From assembly GCA_905250125.1 (NCBI GenBank), contig CAJNOL010000765.1, forward strand, positions 1 through 64,000: DNA of 64,000 nt, read 5' to 3'. The notes beneath the pieces are model-generated. The model was given only the letters and a program-made list of their open reading frames with translations. It was not told the DNA's origin and ran no database searches. Numbering within the stretch: the first letter of the stretch is position 1; each line of letters starts with the position of its first letter. Shown piece by piece: positions 13,325 to 26,090 of the stretch. Source of the stretch: Rotaria sordida (Eukaryota; Rotifera; Eurotatoria; Philodinida; Philodinidae). The position numbers were made by a program, and so were the translations under genes.

Positions 13325-16261
13325 ATGTCTCAATTAACAGACGATCAAACGAACGTCAACGGAGCATGGTCATGGATTATTCCTATTGTAGATCCTTCTG
13401 ATTTTCTTTATTCCAATCAAAATGTTATACCTGACGAACAAAATGAACAACCAGCTGAAGCACGAGCATGGTCTACATATCAAAGTTCAAATTTAGAAAA
13501 TATTCTTGGTGAGGGTCCAACAAGACAACAAAAAACTCTCCTTACTTCTACACTGCCGGGTCAACAGCAATTGAAGGAAGACGTTCGTGGAGTCGAACAG
13601 ATTCTTTCCTATGTTGATCGACGTCGACCTCCTCGTCACAAGAAATATCGCTTAACTTGGCGTACCCTCATTGGAACGATGTCTGGTATGGATCAAATTT
13701 ATGCACGAGACGATTTTCTTCACTACTACGAAGAATTTCGACCTGCCTTTATTTTCATGGATTCAGTTTTTCGAGGTATTGGTCAGGTGATGTTTGCTAA
13801 TAATCCATTGTCAGGTATTATTATTACAATTGGATTATTTATTGGGAATTGGGAGTTAGCATTGTATGGTCTTCTTGGAACGTGTGTGTCAACATTAACA
13901 GCTCATATGCTTGGATTTACTTTTAATTCAATTCGAGCTGGATTGTATGGTTATAATGGATGTCTGACAGCTATGGGAATAGCCTATTTTAGTTTTCCTC
14001 ATTCTCCTCAAATGATTGGTCCTATCGTGATCATGTGTATGTTTTCAACTATTTTTGCTATGGCAATCAGTAAAATACTTGTGCATCGACTTGAACTCTC
14101 ACCATTTACGTTTAGCTTTCAAATATGTACTTGGATGTGGCTTCTAGGTGCTCTAAAATTCCGTTATTTTTTCGTAAATGGTACTATCCTGTCTCCTGGC
14201 TTATTATCTACGTTAATTAATAAACCTCATCTCTCAAATGTGTCTTTTCCTGTCTATACGGCTAAAGATAACTTTGTTGGTTTCTTTGCTAGTATTGCAC
14301 AAGTTTATTTTATTGAAAGTCCATATACGGGTGCGATTATTCTTGTCGGTGTTGGTATTTGTTCTCGAATTCTTTCGTTTTTTGCTCTTTTTGGCGCTGT
14401 TACAGGTCAATTAACTGCAGCCTACCTTTTGGGATTGCCTGCAACAGCAATTCATGCTGGATTATGGGGCTACAATCCAGTTTTAACATGTCAAGCATTA
14501 GGTGGTATGTTTTTTGTTCTCAATGGATACAGAATATGGTTATTAACACTCTATGGTTCAGTAATGACCATACTTCTACAAGCAGGTGTTTCAGCTTTTC
14601 TCGTTCCAGCTGGTATGCCAACACTGACGTTTCCATTCACCGTAATCTGTTGGATATTCTGTCTTATCGCTGGTTCGAAAAATCTGATTGCTGTGCAATT
14701 AACAGCCGTCAGTATTCCTGAAGATCATTATCATCGATATCGTCTTTCACAATTAGTGAAAGCTCAATTTAAATTTATAAGTCGTCTAGCACATCTTGCA
14801 TCAACTGATAATGTAGATATAACATGGGAAGAGCTTTCAAAAATCAACGAAATATTTGTTCCTATTTTAATGTGTTCATATGTTTATCATAATGATTTGC
14901 ATCATATGAAAATGTTAGTAAGAGAAAATGTGAATATTCATTCGACCGATCAAAATTTACGTAGTCCACTACACATAAGTGCTTCGGAAGGTAATATGAA
15001 AATAACTAAATGGCTTGTTGAAAATCTCAAAATCAACGTTAACTCGATTGATAAATTTGGTAATACACCATTATTTGATGCCTTATGGAATGGACAATTT
15101 CATTTACTACCGTTTCTCTATTCACATGGTGGTCGATTGCCATCGTCGAAATCAAAAGAATTAGCATATTATCTCAATGCATTTGTGTATGAAGGTAATA
15201 TGGAAGCAATTCAATATTGGCTTGCATGTGGATTCAATCCAAATGCGAGTGATTATGAGGGTCGCAATGCTCTTCACTTGGCAGTTATTACTAACCAATT
15301 TGACATTGTATATTATCTAGTGGAAGAATTCTTTGTCTGCTTAGATGTACCCGATTATTTTCGTCAAACAGCCATGGATTATGCTTCGCGCTTACCCGAT
15401 CCGACTATCGCTGATTATTTATTACAAAAACGCGCAAATAATTATATACCTGTGAAAGCATCAGGAAAAAAATCAACACTTCTAGCAATTGTCGTCGAAA
15501 AAAATCTAAAGAACAAAACCAACGCACAGAAAAGAAAGGACAACGAAGAATATTCGATAAGTATGGACGAAAGTCTCTTACCTACTCTGTTCTGCATGAT
15601 TGCAGCTCAAGAAGACATTCAAGTAATGGCCAACTTCCTGGAAGAATTTCCTCAACTAAATGCGCTCGAATGTGTTGATTATGATTTTCGTACGGCAGCT
15701 CATGTTGCTGCTGCTGAAGGTCGACTTGAAACTATTCGTTTTTTGTCTCAACAATGTCAAAGTTCTGATTTTGAGAGAATAATGAATCGAGAAGATCGAT
15801 GGCATATAACACCATTAGATGAAGCTTATCGTAATGGACATCTTGACATCTGTAACTTTGTCAATGAAATTATACCTACTCAAACTAAGGAAACTTATGA
15901 GAAAATATTCGATTCAGACGACATAGAATCCGAGGACCATGCTACTGTCTGTTTATTTCAAAAATGGAGAAAAGTATTCTTCTTTTGTACGTTGGCGGGA
16001 ATTGGTGCAGTTGAAAGAATCGATGGATTATTTGCTCGTGGTTATTTTCTTCGAACGAAACTTTACGCGGATTACCATGGTCGTACTCCCATGCATTTTG
16101 CTGCAGCAAATGGACATTTGAATGTAATACAAGCACTCATTCGATATCGACTTGAAGATGCACTACACACAGATCGCTGGGGAAAGTATCCTATCGATGA
16201 AGCACGACACAAGAAATTCGATAAGATCGTAGACGAATTAATGCAGCTGCAGTTATCATAA
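13325..16261 (+). CDS. Urea transporter (SLC14/UT family) fused to glutaminase-type ankyrin repeats
   Basis: One uninterrupted 978-aa frame. Residues 1-130 are a soluble leader. Residues 135-460 are a membrane domain with the two internally repeated UT halves: NNPLSGIIITIGLFIGNW (159-176) with AGLYGYNGCLTAMG (205-218), and ESPYTGAIILVGVGI (331-345) with AGLWGYNPVLTCQALGG (378-394). This predicts a urea channel in a membrane. Residues 500-978 hold ankyrin repeats. Several pairs resemble the C-terminal ankyrins of kidney-type glutaminase: DFRTAAHVAAAEGRLETIRFL (787-807) followed by DRWHITPLDEAYRNGH (824-839), and HGRTPMHFAAANGH followed by DRWGKYPIDEA. The earlier repeats (about 540-700) are of the same style. 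There are no introns, unlike most neighbours, and a likely acceptor at 13297-13298 could trim the 5' UTR. The family call is firm; the role of the ankyrin part is not known. Confidence 0.93.
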   Translation: MSQLTDDQTNVNGAWSWIIPIVDPSDFLYSNQNVIPDEQNEQPAEARAWSTYQSSNLENILGEGPTRQQKTLLTSTLPGQQQLKEDVRGVEQILSYVDRRRPPRHKKYRLTWRTLIGTMSGMDQIYARDDFLHYYEEFRPAFIFMDSVFRGIGQVMFANNPLSGIIITIGLFIGNWELALYGLLGTCVSTLTAHMLGFTFNSIRAGLYGYNGCLTAMGIAYFSFPHSPQMIGPIVIMCMFSTIFAMAISKILVHRLELSPFTFSFQICTWMWLLGALKFRYFFVNGTILSPGLLSTLINKPHLSNVSFPVYTAKDNFVGFFASIAQVYFIESPYTGAIILVGVGICSRILSFFALFGAVTGQLTAAYLLGLPATAIHAGLWGYNPVLTCQALGGMFFVLNGYRIWLLTLYGSVMTILLQAGVSAFLVPAGMPTLTFPFTVICWIFCLIAGSKNLIAVQLTAVSIPEDHYHRYRLSQLVKAQFKFISRLAHLASTDNVDITWEELSKINEIFVPILMCSYVYHNDLHHMKMLVRENVNIHSTDQNLRSPLHISASEGNMKITKWLVENLKINVNSIDKFGNTPLFDALWNGQFHLLPFLYSHGGRLPSSKSKELAYYLNAFVYEGNMEAIQYWLACGFNPNASDYEGRNALHLAVITNQFDIVYYLVEEFFVCLDVPDYFRQTAMDYASRLPDPTIADYLLQKRANNYIPVKASGKKSTLLAIVVEKNLKNKTNAQKRKDNEEYSISMDESLLPTLFCMIAAQEDIQVMANFLEEFPQLNALECVDYDFRTAAHVAAAEGRLETIRFLSQQCQSSDFERIMNREDRWHITPLDEAYRNGHLDICNFVNEIIPTQTKETYEKIFDSDDIESEDHATVCLFQKWRKVFFFCTLAGIGAVERIDGLFARGYFLRTKLYADYHGRTPMHFAAANGHLNVIQALIRYRLEDALHTDRWGKYPIDEARHKKFDKIVDELMQLQLS

Positions 16262-19200
16262 AAGAATTTCGAACTGAACTCTTTTCATTCATCATCTAAA
16301 GATTAAAAGATTGACTTAGAAACTTTTTTCAGACATTAAAGTATAATATTCTCGCTATTATAATCTATCTTTTACTAATAATGCATAAAATTTCAAGAAA
16401 ATTAATAACAATAACTGCTATGTAATGAAATAATGAAAGAGACCTTCTGTTATGCTAAAATCGAACGACATATAGTTCATAGATTTTGTAATGTATTGAC
16501 ATTAACTATTGCTTTCTTTTCTGTTTCGTTTCTTTTTATTTTTGTTGATTTTCCTATTTCTTTTCGTTCTATCTTGGCAATACGCGAAATGTATACATAT
16601 ACGTGTGTGTGTTGTTTTTCTTTTCGTTCTTTCATTTTTTTTCTTTGATCTTCTCGTGATCTCAACTATATCTTGTATTGTTGATGAAGGTCAAACAAAC
16701 ATTATCTTTTAACCTTGATCTTGTTCTCTATTACGTATTAATATTTTGTCTATTACATAATAATGTTATCTACTATGCAGTATCGTTGTCTATTGCGATA
16801 GATATGCATATTCTTTTTTTTTTCATAATAAACTATGCATTTACGTATATACCTCAATACGTGATAGATTTAATTTAGATATTGAAATAATTTTAACAAT
16901 GAGATTGATAAACAAATGGAAATATTATTTCCATGTAATACAATCTTCTATATGTCTATCAATATTTTTCTTTATACAAATACAGTTGACAATAAATGGT
17001 TCACCAAAGTACGTAAGATATATAAACGCCAGAGCAAAAGACATATTCGACGTTGCTTTATCATTTCATGCCAACTAGCATCTATAATAGATAGTCAATT
17101 TATTTAACACTGAATACTAATATATTGATTTCTCTGATATGCCAATATAAACTATTCATAAAGTCTTAAAAATTCGAAGTTTCTCTGATGACTTTCATTA
17201 AAAAGAGCATCATTCAACAAAAAACTCTATTCTGTATCCAACAAACCCATGTTGCAACAACAGGTCGAAAGTCAGCCGTTAACCACGGTCTACCACTTGA
17301 TCAATAGTAAGGCTAACTATTCGGTTAATTACGATTCTTTTGTTTGATTTTTTTTTCTATCTTACTGTCTGAATATTATTAAGCTCTTAGCAAAATATTA
17401 GATTTTAGTCAAAACTTCGACTCTCTACTATTGTGGGCGTACTCAAGCCACCTGTACGAGCCACATCGACTGTTTTTGCTTAGTTTTCAAGTTTGATTAT
17501 TTATTAAAGATCGTGCCACAAAAATATTCATTCATTAGCGGACTCAACAAATAGGAGAAAGTGTGATGTCATCTGACACAATATATTGTGGCATATTAAA
17601 ATCGATATTTTTGAGTAGTAGCAGTCAACCTCTTCAATAGGGGAAGTATTAATTTAATAGAAACAAAAATATAACAAGCCTAATTAAAAAAAAGACCGAA
17701 CTACTTGAACTATCGGTTTTTTTCTGAACCATGATGAACCATCGAGTTTCATAAAAAATTGACGACATGGAGAATAAATCAAAATTATAGAAGAAGTGTT
17801 CTATTATGACCCAAACTGCAAAAAAGATGTCAGTTAATCAACGGCATACCGATCGCACAACTGACGAATTTATCGTCGAATAATCGACTGTATTCACTGA
17901 TTATCACCGATCATTTTTTGTTTAATCTGTATTATATAAGTATCTTTGGCTTCCAGAATTCCATCTATAGTATCATAAGTTTTCGATAATATTTTATTAA
18001 GTGTTCACGGATTTTGCATAAAAAAATGTATAAAAAAACTGAACAAACAGCTGTAGCAAGAAGATCCAACAGAAATGATCCTCGTTTTCAAAAAGTCATG
18101 AGTATGGTTGTTTGCTGAATAATTTTCCATAGAAAGAAGATAAAGAGTTGCGGTTTTCACCATTGATAGGAGAAATGTTGAAGATATAAAACTATGTTAA
18201 ATTTGATCAATTTGAAATTAACCGACGATGATGAATATTTACTGAAGGTTTTGAAAACGATTTTCTAGAAAACTTTTCAGTTGTGTTTTGATCGTACTCG
18301 CTCTTATTTTTAAAGAGGAGGTCAAATTCTATTAGGAATGTACACTTTTAGTAAAAATACTGAGATCACTTTAATCGACACTATGAGTATACTAACACTG
18401 ACATTCACGAACCACCCTGATTACAGTTATCGGTGTTCACTGCAGCACTAATACCCATTGAGACACTAACGCTCAGTAAACACTGACCACACTATTGGTA
18501 CTTAATGAAACACTGAGAAATCGACTCTGTCTAGGTATGCGTCTTTTGTGCTTTTATTCAAATTTATCAATGACAAGCGGTGAGAGGAGTGCATCTACCG
18601 ATCCAAAAAATAACAAATTTAGACAATCTATTAGTTCGAATAACAGTGTCAACTTCGCAAAAGTGCGTCACTTCTATTAATAGTTTAAATCTGAATATCT
18701 GAATACCGTCTTGCAATTAAGAGTCCTGCTATTAAAAATTTATTTTCTTTTTTTTATCTTTACACACTATGACCAAATGCTCTTTTTTTTTATGATTTTG
18801 TTTCAAGAAATGATTTGTTACAATAGATATCGATTGACACATATGCACTAAAGTTCTGAACGTTATTAATTGGATGATAAGATTATTCTGTTCACGTTTA
18901 ATATGTGAAAAATTCTTAATTCTGCAACAATTAATTTCAAATCGAATTGTAATCAATTCTTTGAATTAAAACTAGTATATGCTTAGTCTTATTACAATTT
19001 AGGCACATCGTTTCGTTTAATAATCGAATTGCACACATAAATTTATCGAGATTATGTTGAAATAGTCATATCTCGCATAATTCTTTCATTCTTTGGATAT
19101 TTTGACTATTGTCTAAGGATTTTCTTTTAATGTTCGATCATTTTGTTTAATACATATGAAACAAATAATTAAACTTGCATTAAAACATGTTTGTCAATTA

Positions 19201-20441
19201 GTAATCACAATGATAATAAAAGAAAAAAATTTAATTTGTCCATCCTTCATGTTTGAACACATAGGTCTTATCGATTGATGGTACAGAAAAAGCATTTTCT
19301 TCTTGAATATGATAGCACTTTTTAGATTTTTCTTTTGATAAATAATAAACTCGTTAAAGAGGGTTTCAATCTAATAGCATTCATTAATATCGAAAAAAAT
19401 TATCTATTACACATCGCTAAAACTTTAATCACAGTTAAAAATCTACAGATATTGTTTAAATGAAAATGAATAGATCATCTAGTTGAATTATTGCTAAATA
19501 ATAAAAAAAACTGATCGAATTCAAAGCGAATGTAAGAACATTCGACCTAGTTTTAGCCTTGCTTAAGAAGAGATTCGTCAAAATTTTTGAAATTTGAGAA
19601 TGACAATAAAAAAGAGTTAAATATAATTGTTAATTTTTATCCATATTGTCTCTCTAATCAAGTTAAAACTTACTTATTCAGATAACAGATATCGTTTTAA
19701 TTAAAATAGAAAAAGAAATTTGAAATGAAAATATTTATTAGTAGTTTTTAAAAAAAAAAGTTTTAGTTCGATTTGACATAACGTAACTCATTAGAAGAAT
19801 ACTTGAACAGTTCGAAAAATACTTCAAGGAATGAAAAAATTCGTTCACTAATTCGAAGATAATAAATAGCATGTATGAAGAGTAATCGACGAAAAATAAA
19901 AGTTTCGAGACAGAAAAAAAGGTAATTAATTTTAATTAACATAATAATGAGAGAACATAATTCTCTTTTATTGATATTTATTAAGATTATTAAATGTTTG
20001 AGTTAAATCAAATGTTTATTTCTCTATTATTATTTATTTAATATTCTTGTTCTATGATAATTAGAAAAAAAAAGCTTATTATCTATAAATGAAATATTCT
20101 ATGACGATATTTATCATTGATAAAAACAAAAATCGATTATAAAAGATTAGAATTAAATAATAAAACAATGTTTGACATTAAGAAGAAAGTGTTTGTTAAT
20201 CCTATTTAAATTGAATAAAACTACAAAATGAATAAAAATGGTCATGTTCCAAATGATTGTAAATCTAAAGATTAAATTTTGTTTTTGTCTTTTTTGTTAT
20301 TGTTGTTGTTGTTATTTTAATGCGTAGATCATATAGAGACTAATAATTATTTATTGTTTTTATCTAAGAATAAATAGTAAAGAAAAATTGATCTATAGAT
20401 ATAATATTGATTAAAGTATTTGTTTAATAACGCATCGTGTT
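16262..20441. other. Long non-coding stretch after the urea transporter gene
   Basis: About 4.2 kb without a supportable gene. It includes low-complexity TTTTCTTTT tracts (16500-16650) and a short run of CACTGA/CACTAA-type words near 18390-18515. The small open frames here are short, low-complexity and overlap each other on both strands. Confidence 0.5.
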
Positions 20442-20975
20442 ATGTTAAAATATTTAAATATAATATTATATGTCTATTTATTGATTGTATCAAGTGATAG
20501 TAGACAAAGTCTTCGAGATTATATTGTATATCATGAATATTTATCAGAATTGAGACGAAATCAATTTTCAGTTTATGATCAATCAGAAAAAAATTTACTT
20601 TGTCGAATTGAATCATCATCAAAGTTATTCATTTAATCGATTAATTAATCTTATTGTTTATCCATATCATCAAACAATAGGTTGAATTAAAAATGTTTGG
20701 TCACCATTTAGTAAGATTGATATATTTATATATATTCGTATTTAGTTTTTAATAAAATTCCATTTACATAAATAAAGTTGGTTCTTGAATAACTGAAATT
20801 CGAGATGGGAAAAGACCGAATTATATTCTGACTCGCTTTTATCAAATATTAACTGATATTATAATTTCATCTTCAAAATATAAAATTTAAGTTTATACTA
20901 ATGATTTACCTCATACGATATATATGTTAGCACTTTATGCTTTTGATTCTAGAAGATTTAATAAAAGAATTATTT
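20442..20975 (+). pseudogene. Broken LURP-one/tubby-like (scramblase-fold) relic
   Basis: An ATG-led frame reads a hydrophobic start, then HEYLSELRRNQFSVYDQSEK and LLCRIESSSKLF before a frameshift. The next frame continues INLIVYPYHQTIG, a stop, and IKNVWSPFSK. A further fragment reads RDGKRPNYILTRFYQIL and ends near DLPHTIYMLALYAFDSRRF. Short phrases such as FSVYDQSEKNLLCRIESS resemble the beta-strand pattern of LURP-one-related and scramblase proteins. The family call is tentative, but decay of a once-coding sequence is clear from matching phrases across several frames. Confidence 0.5.
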
Positions 20976-21876
20976 TTTATTCCATAAAATAAAATTAATA
21001 CTCAATTATGACAAATACAATAATATTTTTTATTTATATTTTTATTAAATAAATTGTGTTTAACAAATATTTTATTTTGATGTGTTATCTAGAAATAATT
21101 TCTATCAAATTTTAAAATAAAGTCAAAATATATATGTTTTTATTAAATAACATAATTCAAATTCAAGATTTTTATTCCAAATATAATCTTATCATGATTT
21201 ATTCTGATCAATTGTTTTAATTATTATTTTTATGTAAAATTACAAATTAATTATCTGTTTTTCATCATTGTCTAATTTATTATTTATTTTTCTATTATTT
21301 TCTGTTAATTTGTTCTAAGAGATCATTATATATAATAATATATAGAAAGATAAATCTATGAAATTAAACTGGATATTATTTATATCGTTATGTTTAACTA
21401 AAAGAAAACGTTAATAGATAAGAAAAAAAAGATTCGAAAGAATATATTACAATAGATTTTCTTTTTTTTTGAAAAGTTCTTAAATAGAATTTTGTTTATT
21501 TGATAATTTCGAAATAACAGTTTTGTCTTCTTATTTAATTAAAAAAATTCATCGTAATGATAATTATCAATGAAAATAATTATCGAAAATGTTTTTGTTT
21601 TTTTATTTTATTAATTAATAAAAAAACCACATACATGAAACAAAAAAGAAAAAAAGTCTTATGAATATTCAATCGTTTATCTTTAAAGAATCAAGCGAAA
21701 ATATTTTTATCTATGAAAACATTCGAGAAAATCTTAGTTAAACATTTTATCCTCTAAAAATATCTCGTTTGATCAAAGAATAAATCCATAATAGATCGTA
21801 GATAACATTGAAATTCTATTGAGTTCTTATTAAAAAAAAATGATTTGATTCTTGAAAAAACTATTATATATTATGT
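20976..21876. other. AT-rich non-coding stretch
   Basis: Nothing beyond homopolymer and AT-rich sequence is visible. Confidence 0.5.
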
Positions 21877-22317
21877 CAGAGAAGTTAGCAGTCGATGAGA
21901 CTTTTTTCAAAAACGATTCGCTTCATCCACTGAGCCAATTAAGGAATGCAATGAGTCAGATGTAGCTTGACGAGCTTTATCGAAAGCTGTATTCATATTT
22001 TTATGAAAGCTAACCGACACAAATGAAAGCAGAGATATTAATTTTTGTCTATAGAGAAAAAAAAACAATTAAAACTTTTCTCGGACGATCTGAGTCATTG
22101 ATGAGATTCAGCTCATTCGGTGCAGCTGGCCGAACTCTTTCGATTGACTTACGTTCTGTGAGCAGCTGAGATTGTGAAGCGAATTGTGAGAGGAAATGCT
22201 GGCTTACAACCCAGTTTTAAGTATTCCAAGGATCCTGATCAAGGTCCTAGTTGGTTCAGTGAATGGGGCGAATCATTCTTGAAAAAAGTCCAATCGACTG
22301 CTGACTTTCCTTTACAT
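21877..22317. mobile_element. Inverted-repeat element, ~440 bp
   Basis: About 60 bp at the left end (AGTTAGCAGTCGATGAGACT, then TTTTTTC and GATTCGC) match the reverse complement of the right end (AGTCAGCAGTCGATTGGACT, then TTTTTTC and GATTCGC) with about 80 percent identity. The interior has no long ORF and is less AT-rich than its flanks. This is consistent with a non-autonomous DNA transposon. I could not define a target-site duplication. Confidence 0.72.
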
Positions 22318-22631
22318 TAAATATCATGGGAATTCTATCAATAAATTATTCGAAATTCATAACAAATCAATATAAAATAGAATAAAATTATCTATGAGAT
22401 AACTTAAACTTTTAATAATTAAAAATATTTCGTTGATTGTTCAATGATTGTTTAACATTATTTTCCGTAAACAATATTAGTACTCATGTTTATTAGTTGT
22501 CACTGTTCAATTATCGACAATAAATCAATGGAGATTTATTATTAGCAACAACAACTTTCGGGTCATACAGACAAATTTAATGAATATGTTTTGTTTTGTT
22601 CTTTTTTAATTGAATATACAAAAAAAATAGT

Positions 22632-23986
22632 TTATGAATTTCGTTGATTTGGAATTGGAATATGAAGACGTTTGCCAGAAACCAATGCTGGTAATAAATC
22701 GAAAGTTTTTGATCTTTGAATTCGATTTTTTGATGATGAACGATGATGACGATAGAATTTTCGTATTGTTTGTGTTTGTTCATCATTGGAATTTTTATTT
22801 GAAAGAACAAAATTACCAGATGATGCAATAAATCCACTTTCGATATTACCTTTTGATATAATTCGTTGTTCATCTTCATTTTTATCAATCGAACAACGAA
22901 AAGAAACTACCACAAAAAACAAAACAAAACAAATTTAATTTTTTTGCTTTTATTAAAAACAAAAAATAAAATTTAACCTTGTTGAGTTGATCGACGAGTT
23001 TTTAATGAAGAATTTTCTTGTTCAAATTTTGTTTCCAAAAAAGAACTTTCAAAACTTTTCGAACAAGAAAACCCAATTGGTGTTACATTTAAACCAAATG
23101 TTGACATTTCATCATAACCTAATGGAGGTTGATGATTATTCATCAATTTATTATTTATTGTTGCTTGACTAGGTGTTCGTGATATTAATAATTGTTGTAG
23201 TTTATTATATCGTTCCATAATTAATGTCGGATCTATTATTGGAGTTGTTTTAGGCGGTAAATTTCGATGTTTTATTTCTACTAAAGGTATTCTTATAAGA
23301 GTTCGTTTATGATTAATATTTGTTGTTTCTCGAGTAAATAAACTTGTTAATTGTTCTTTTAATAATGATTTTAATTTTTCTCGATTAAATGATGGATAAT
23401 TTTGTTGTTGAATTTGTTTTGATTGTTTTTCTTGTAAATAATTTTGACATTGAACTGGACGAAGTGATAAACGAACTTTATTTGATGGTATTTCAATTGA
23501 TTTTACTAGAATGAAATCAATTTATTATTAGTAAAAATTATATTGAAATATAGTTAACTAACATTGTTGAATAGATGTTGAAAATTCATTATCTTCTATA
23601 GATGATAATTGTTCATCTGATGAAGAATTATTTGAATGATCTTCTATTAAAAGATTTTTTTCTTTTTTAAATAATTTTCGAAGACGTTCTGGAAGATAAT
23701 TATTTATTATTCTTTTTGAATAAATCAATTCATTTTCAAGTGATATTTCTGGAATATTATCTCTTTCATATCGAGGTAAATAAAGACCAATATCATGATG
23801 AAAGTCTAGAGAATGTTGAGAAATAGGATTTTTTCTAATAGTTTCTGATAAAGACCAAAGATCAAGACCATCACTCCATTCAGATATATTAACAAAACGA
23901 TGAAAATATTGTGATGAATTATTCGAACTTTCAATTAAACATTTTGTTAATGATCGATTATTTGATGTGGAACAATAGGAAACCAT
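22632..23986 (-). CDS. Unrecognised three-exon gene, Ser/Asn/Gln-rich protein
   Basis: Exons (5' to 3' on the minus strand) 23986-23563, 23505-22978 and 22906-22632 join in frame to 408 aa. The introns are 57 and 71 bp, and the phase is consistent at both joints. The start is the first ATG of the open frame, reading MVSYCSTSNN. Features: a compact N-terminal part with SEWSDGLDLWSLSETIRKNP and YLPERLRKLFKKEKN, an acidic Ser-rich patch (NNSSSDEQLSSIEDNE), a middle with FNREKLKSLLKEQLTSLF and RIPLVEIKHRNLPPK, and a basic C-terminus (RRSTQQG, SSSKNRIQRSKTF). No signal peptide or membrane segment is seen. I do not recognise a family. The clean splicing and long frames argue for a real gene, probably a cytoplasmic or nuclear protein with disordered parts. 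Confidence 0.72.
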
Positions 23987-26090
23987 TAAACAATCTTCCA
24001 ACAATAACAAAATCAATTTGTCATCGATTAGTTTTCATCAAAACAAAAAAATATTTTTTTTTCTTTTTTCGATTCATTTTTTAACAATTGGAGAAACATT
24101 CTTAACCAATTGAAGTAACAAAACAATTTAACAATGTAACTACATCAATCAGAATTTTTCAAATAGAAAAAGTTCATAAAGACTTCGAACATTTAATAAA
24201 TACAATGAAGAATCCACAAACTGGTTTCTTTTTTTTGATCATATTAGTTATTCTATTAAAATGAAAAGAGATTTTATTCAACAAGAAAATTATTTTTCAA
24301 AATAAATCAACATTTCTTTATCAAATACTCTTATATTATTTAAAAAAATAAAATAAAATAAAACGTTTTTATTTTTTCTAATAAAAGTCAAATGAAAAAA
24401 TTTTATATATTTAAGGTCGTTGATTACAAAGGTTTGTACGATAATTTACGTCAAGAAATCGAATAATTTCGAATGGATGACATTCTATAGACAATTGAGA
24501 TTATGTAAATCAGAGTTATCGACCTGTCTCTTACATTTGGGAAAAAACAAACATTGATAGATCACCTTATTATTCTCAAATATTTTGACAAATTTATTCA
24601 ATTCTAGCTAGAAATGTTTGAACCGAGCGTCAATTTAGTCTTGAAGGATTTATGTTAACTGACAGAAGAACTTGTTTAGATTCAAAACACTTTCACGGGA
24701 AATTTTGTGTTCATGCTGTTGTGAAAACTGATTATCATACGTACATGTCCTTGTCTGTTATTATAAGTATCCCTGATATTCAACATTTTTGTTGTACAGG
24801 AAGTTATCAGCTGTTAATTATCGTTTTCTGCATATTTATATCTCTCGTATGCGGTTGAATTTTGAAAAAAAAGAATTTCAGATATGCACTCGTCATATTT
24901 TCATGATCTTAGGAAACTTTTTTCCGAATCGAAATGAAACTCAGGTGCTGAGAATGAGTAGCTGACTTTAATCGTGATCCTTACCACAAAAAAGAATTTG
25001 CCATGACAACTAATCGATTGAAAAACAATAAGTCGAGTGGCTGCACTTCGTGCACTCAATCGAATTAATAAAATAAATAATTCATTTAAATAAAATAACA
25101 ATAGATATAACGAGTAGAAACTGTCGAAATAGCGACCGAATAAACTTTCGATAATTTGATTCTTGATCAATCATATTTCGAATCTCATATCAATTTAGTC
25201 AACTTTTTATTAAATTTTATTTTTCTCTAATAGTTTTTAAAATGTGATGAATGATTAAAAAACTAAGACTTCGTCTCTACTTTTTCTAATAATAACAATT
25301 AATAAAAATCAAGACACAGTATATATAACTAACCAATGAATACGTTCGAAATATATTTAAAATGTTCTTATTGATGATTTTTGATTTATCATTGAAATAA
25401 AATTGATGAATTTTTCAATTGCTTTTTATAATACTTATTCATTGTCTCTCATAATTTAATATGAGTTAAATAAGATTTTAAAATTGTTAATAGATTTTTT
25501 CAGTGAGCTCTATTTGAAATATGATTGACATTAAAAAAATATTATCTATTGAAAAAGAATTTCAATAGTAAACACAATCATTTAATAGAATATATATTCA
25601 ACAAATCATAATTTATGAATGCACTAATTGATCATTTATTAAATTCAATTAATTAACTGTAATAGGAAATTAATGTTTAAATGAATCGTTTAAAAAAAAA
25701 AGTGCTGTTATTCGAATGGATCAATGTTTTACTCGTTTTATCAAAATTATTATTTGGAAACTTCGAATTATTTATCGATTGAATTATAATAACTATATAT
25801 ATATATATTCTTATCTAGTTTTTATTGTATCAAAAAACAAAAACAACTAAGTCACTTTTTATGAAACAAAGCATGAATAAATAATACGTCTTTCGAAAAA
25901 AAAATGAACTAAAATTCGATGACAGAACAATGAACAAGATCTATTGGAGGCTTGATTAGTATAACAGAAAAGTTAATATCGTCATACTTTTGATAATATG
26001 AAGGACGCTTGACTAGAATAAGAATATAAAAAGCTAAAATAAATGAAAATTTTTGATATAAAATCTGTACTTATGAATATAATTGATCAA
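23987..26090. other. Non-coding stretch between two minus-strand genes
   Basis: No supportable gene. Two short frames (24652-24858 plus, 24901-25170 minus) have no recognisable motif and are probably chance. Confidence 0.5.

Noticed and set aside
14359..14721. 120-aa frame
   Set aside because: Out-of-frame shadow of the urea transporter gene.
22085..22170. CATTGATGAG word in the 22-kb element resembling a hammerhead ribozyme core
   Set aside because: The required CUGAUGA is not exact and no GAAA plus cleavage triplet is found at suitable spacing.
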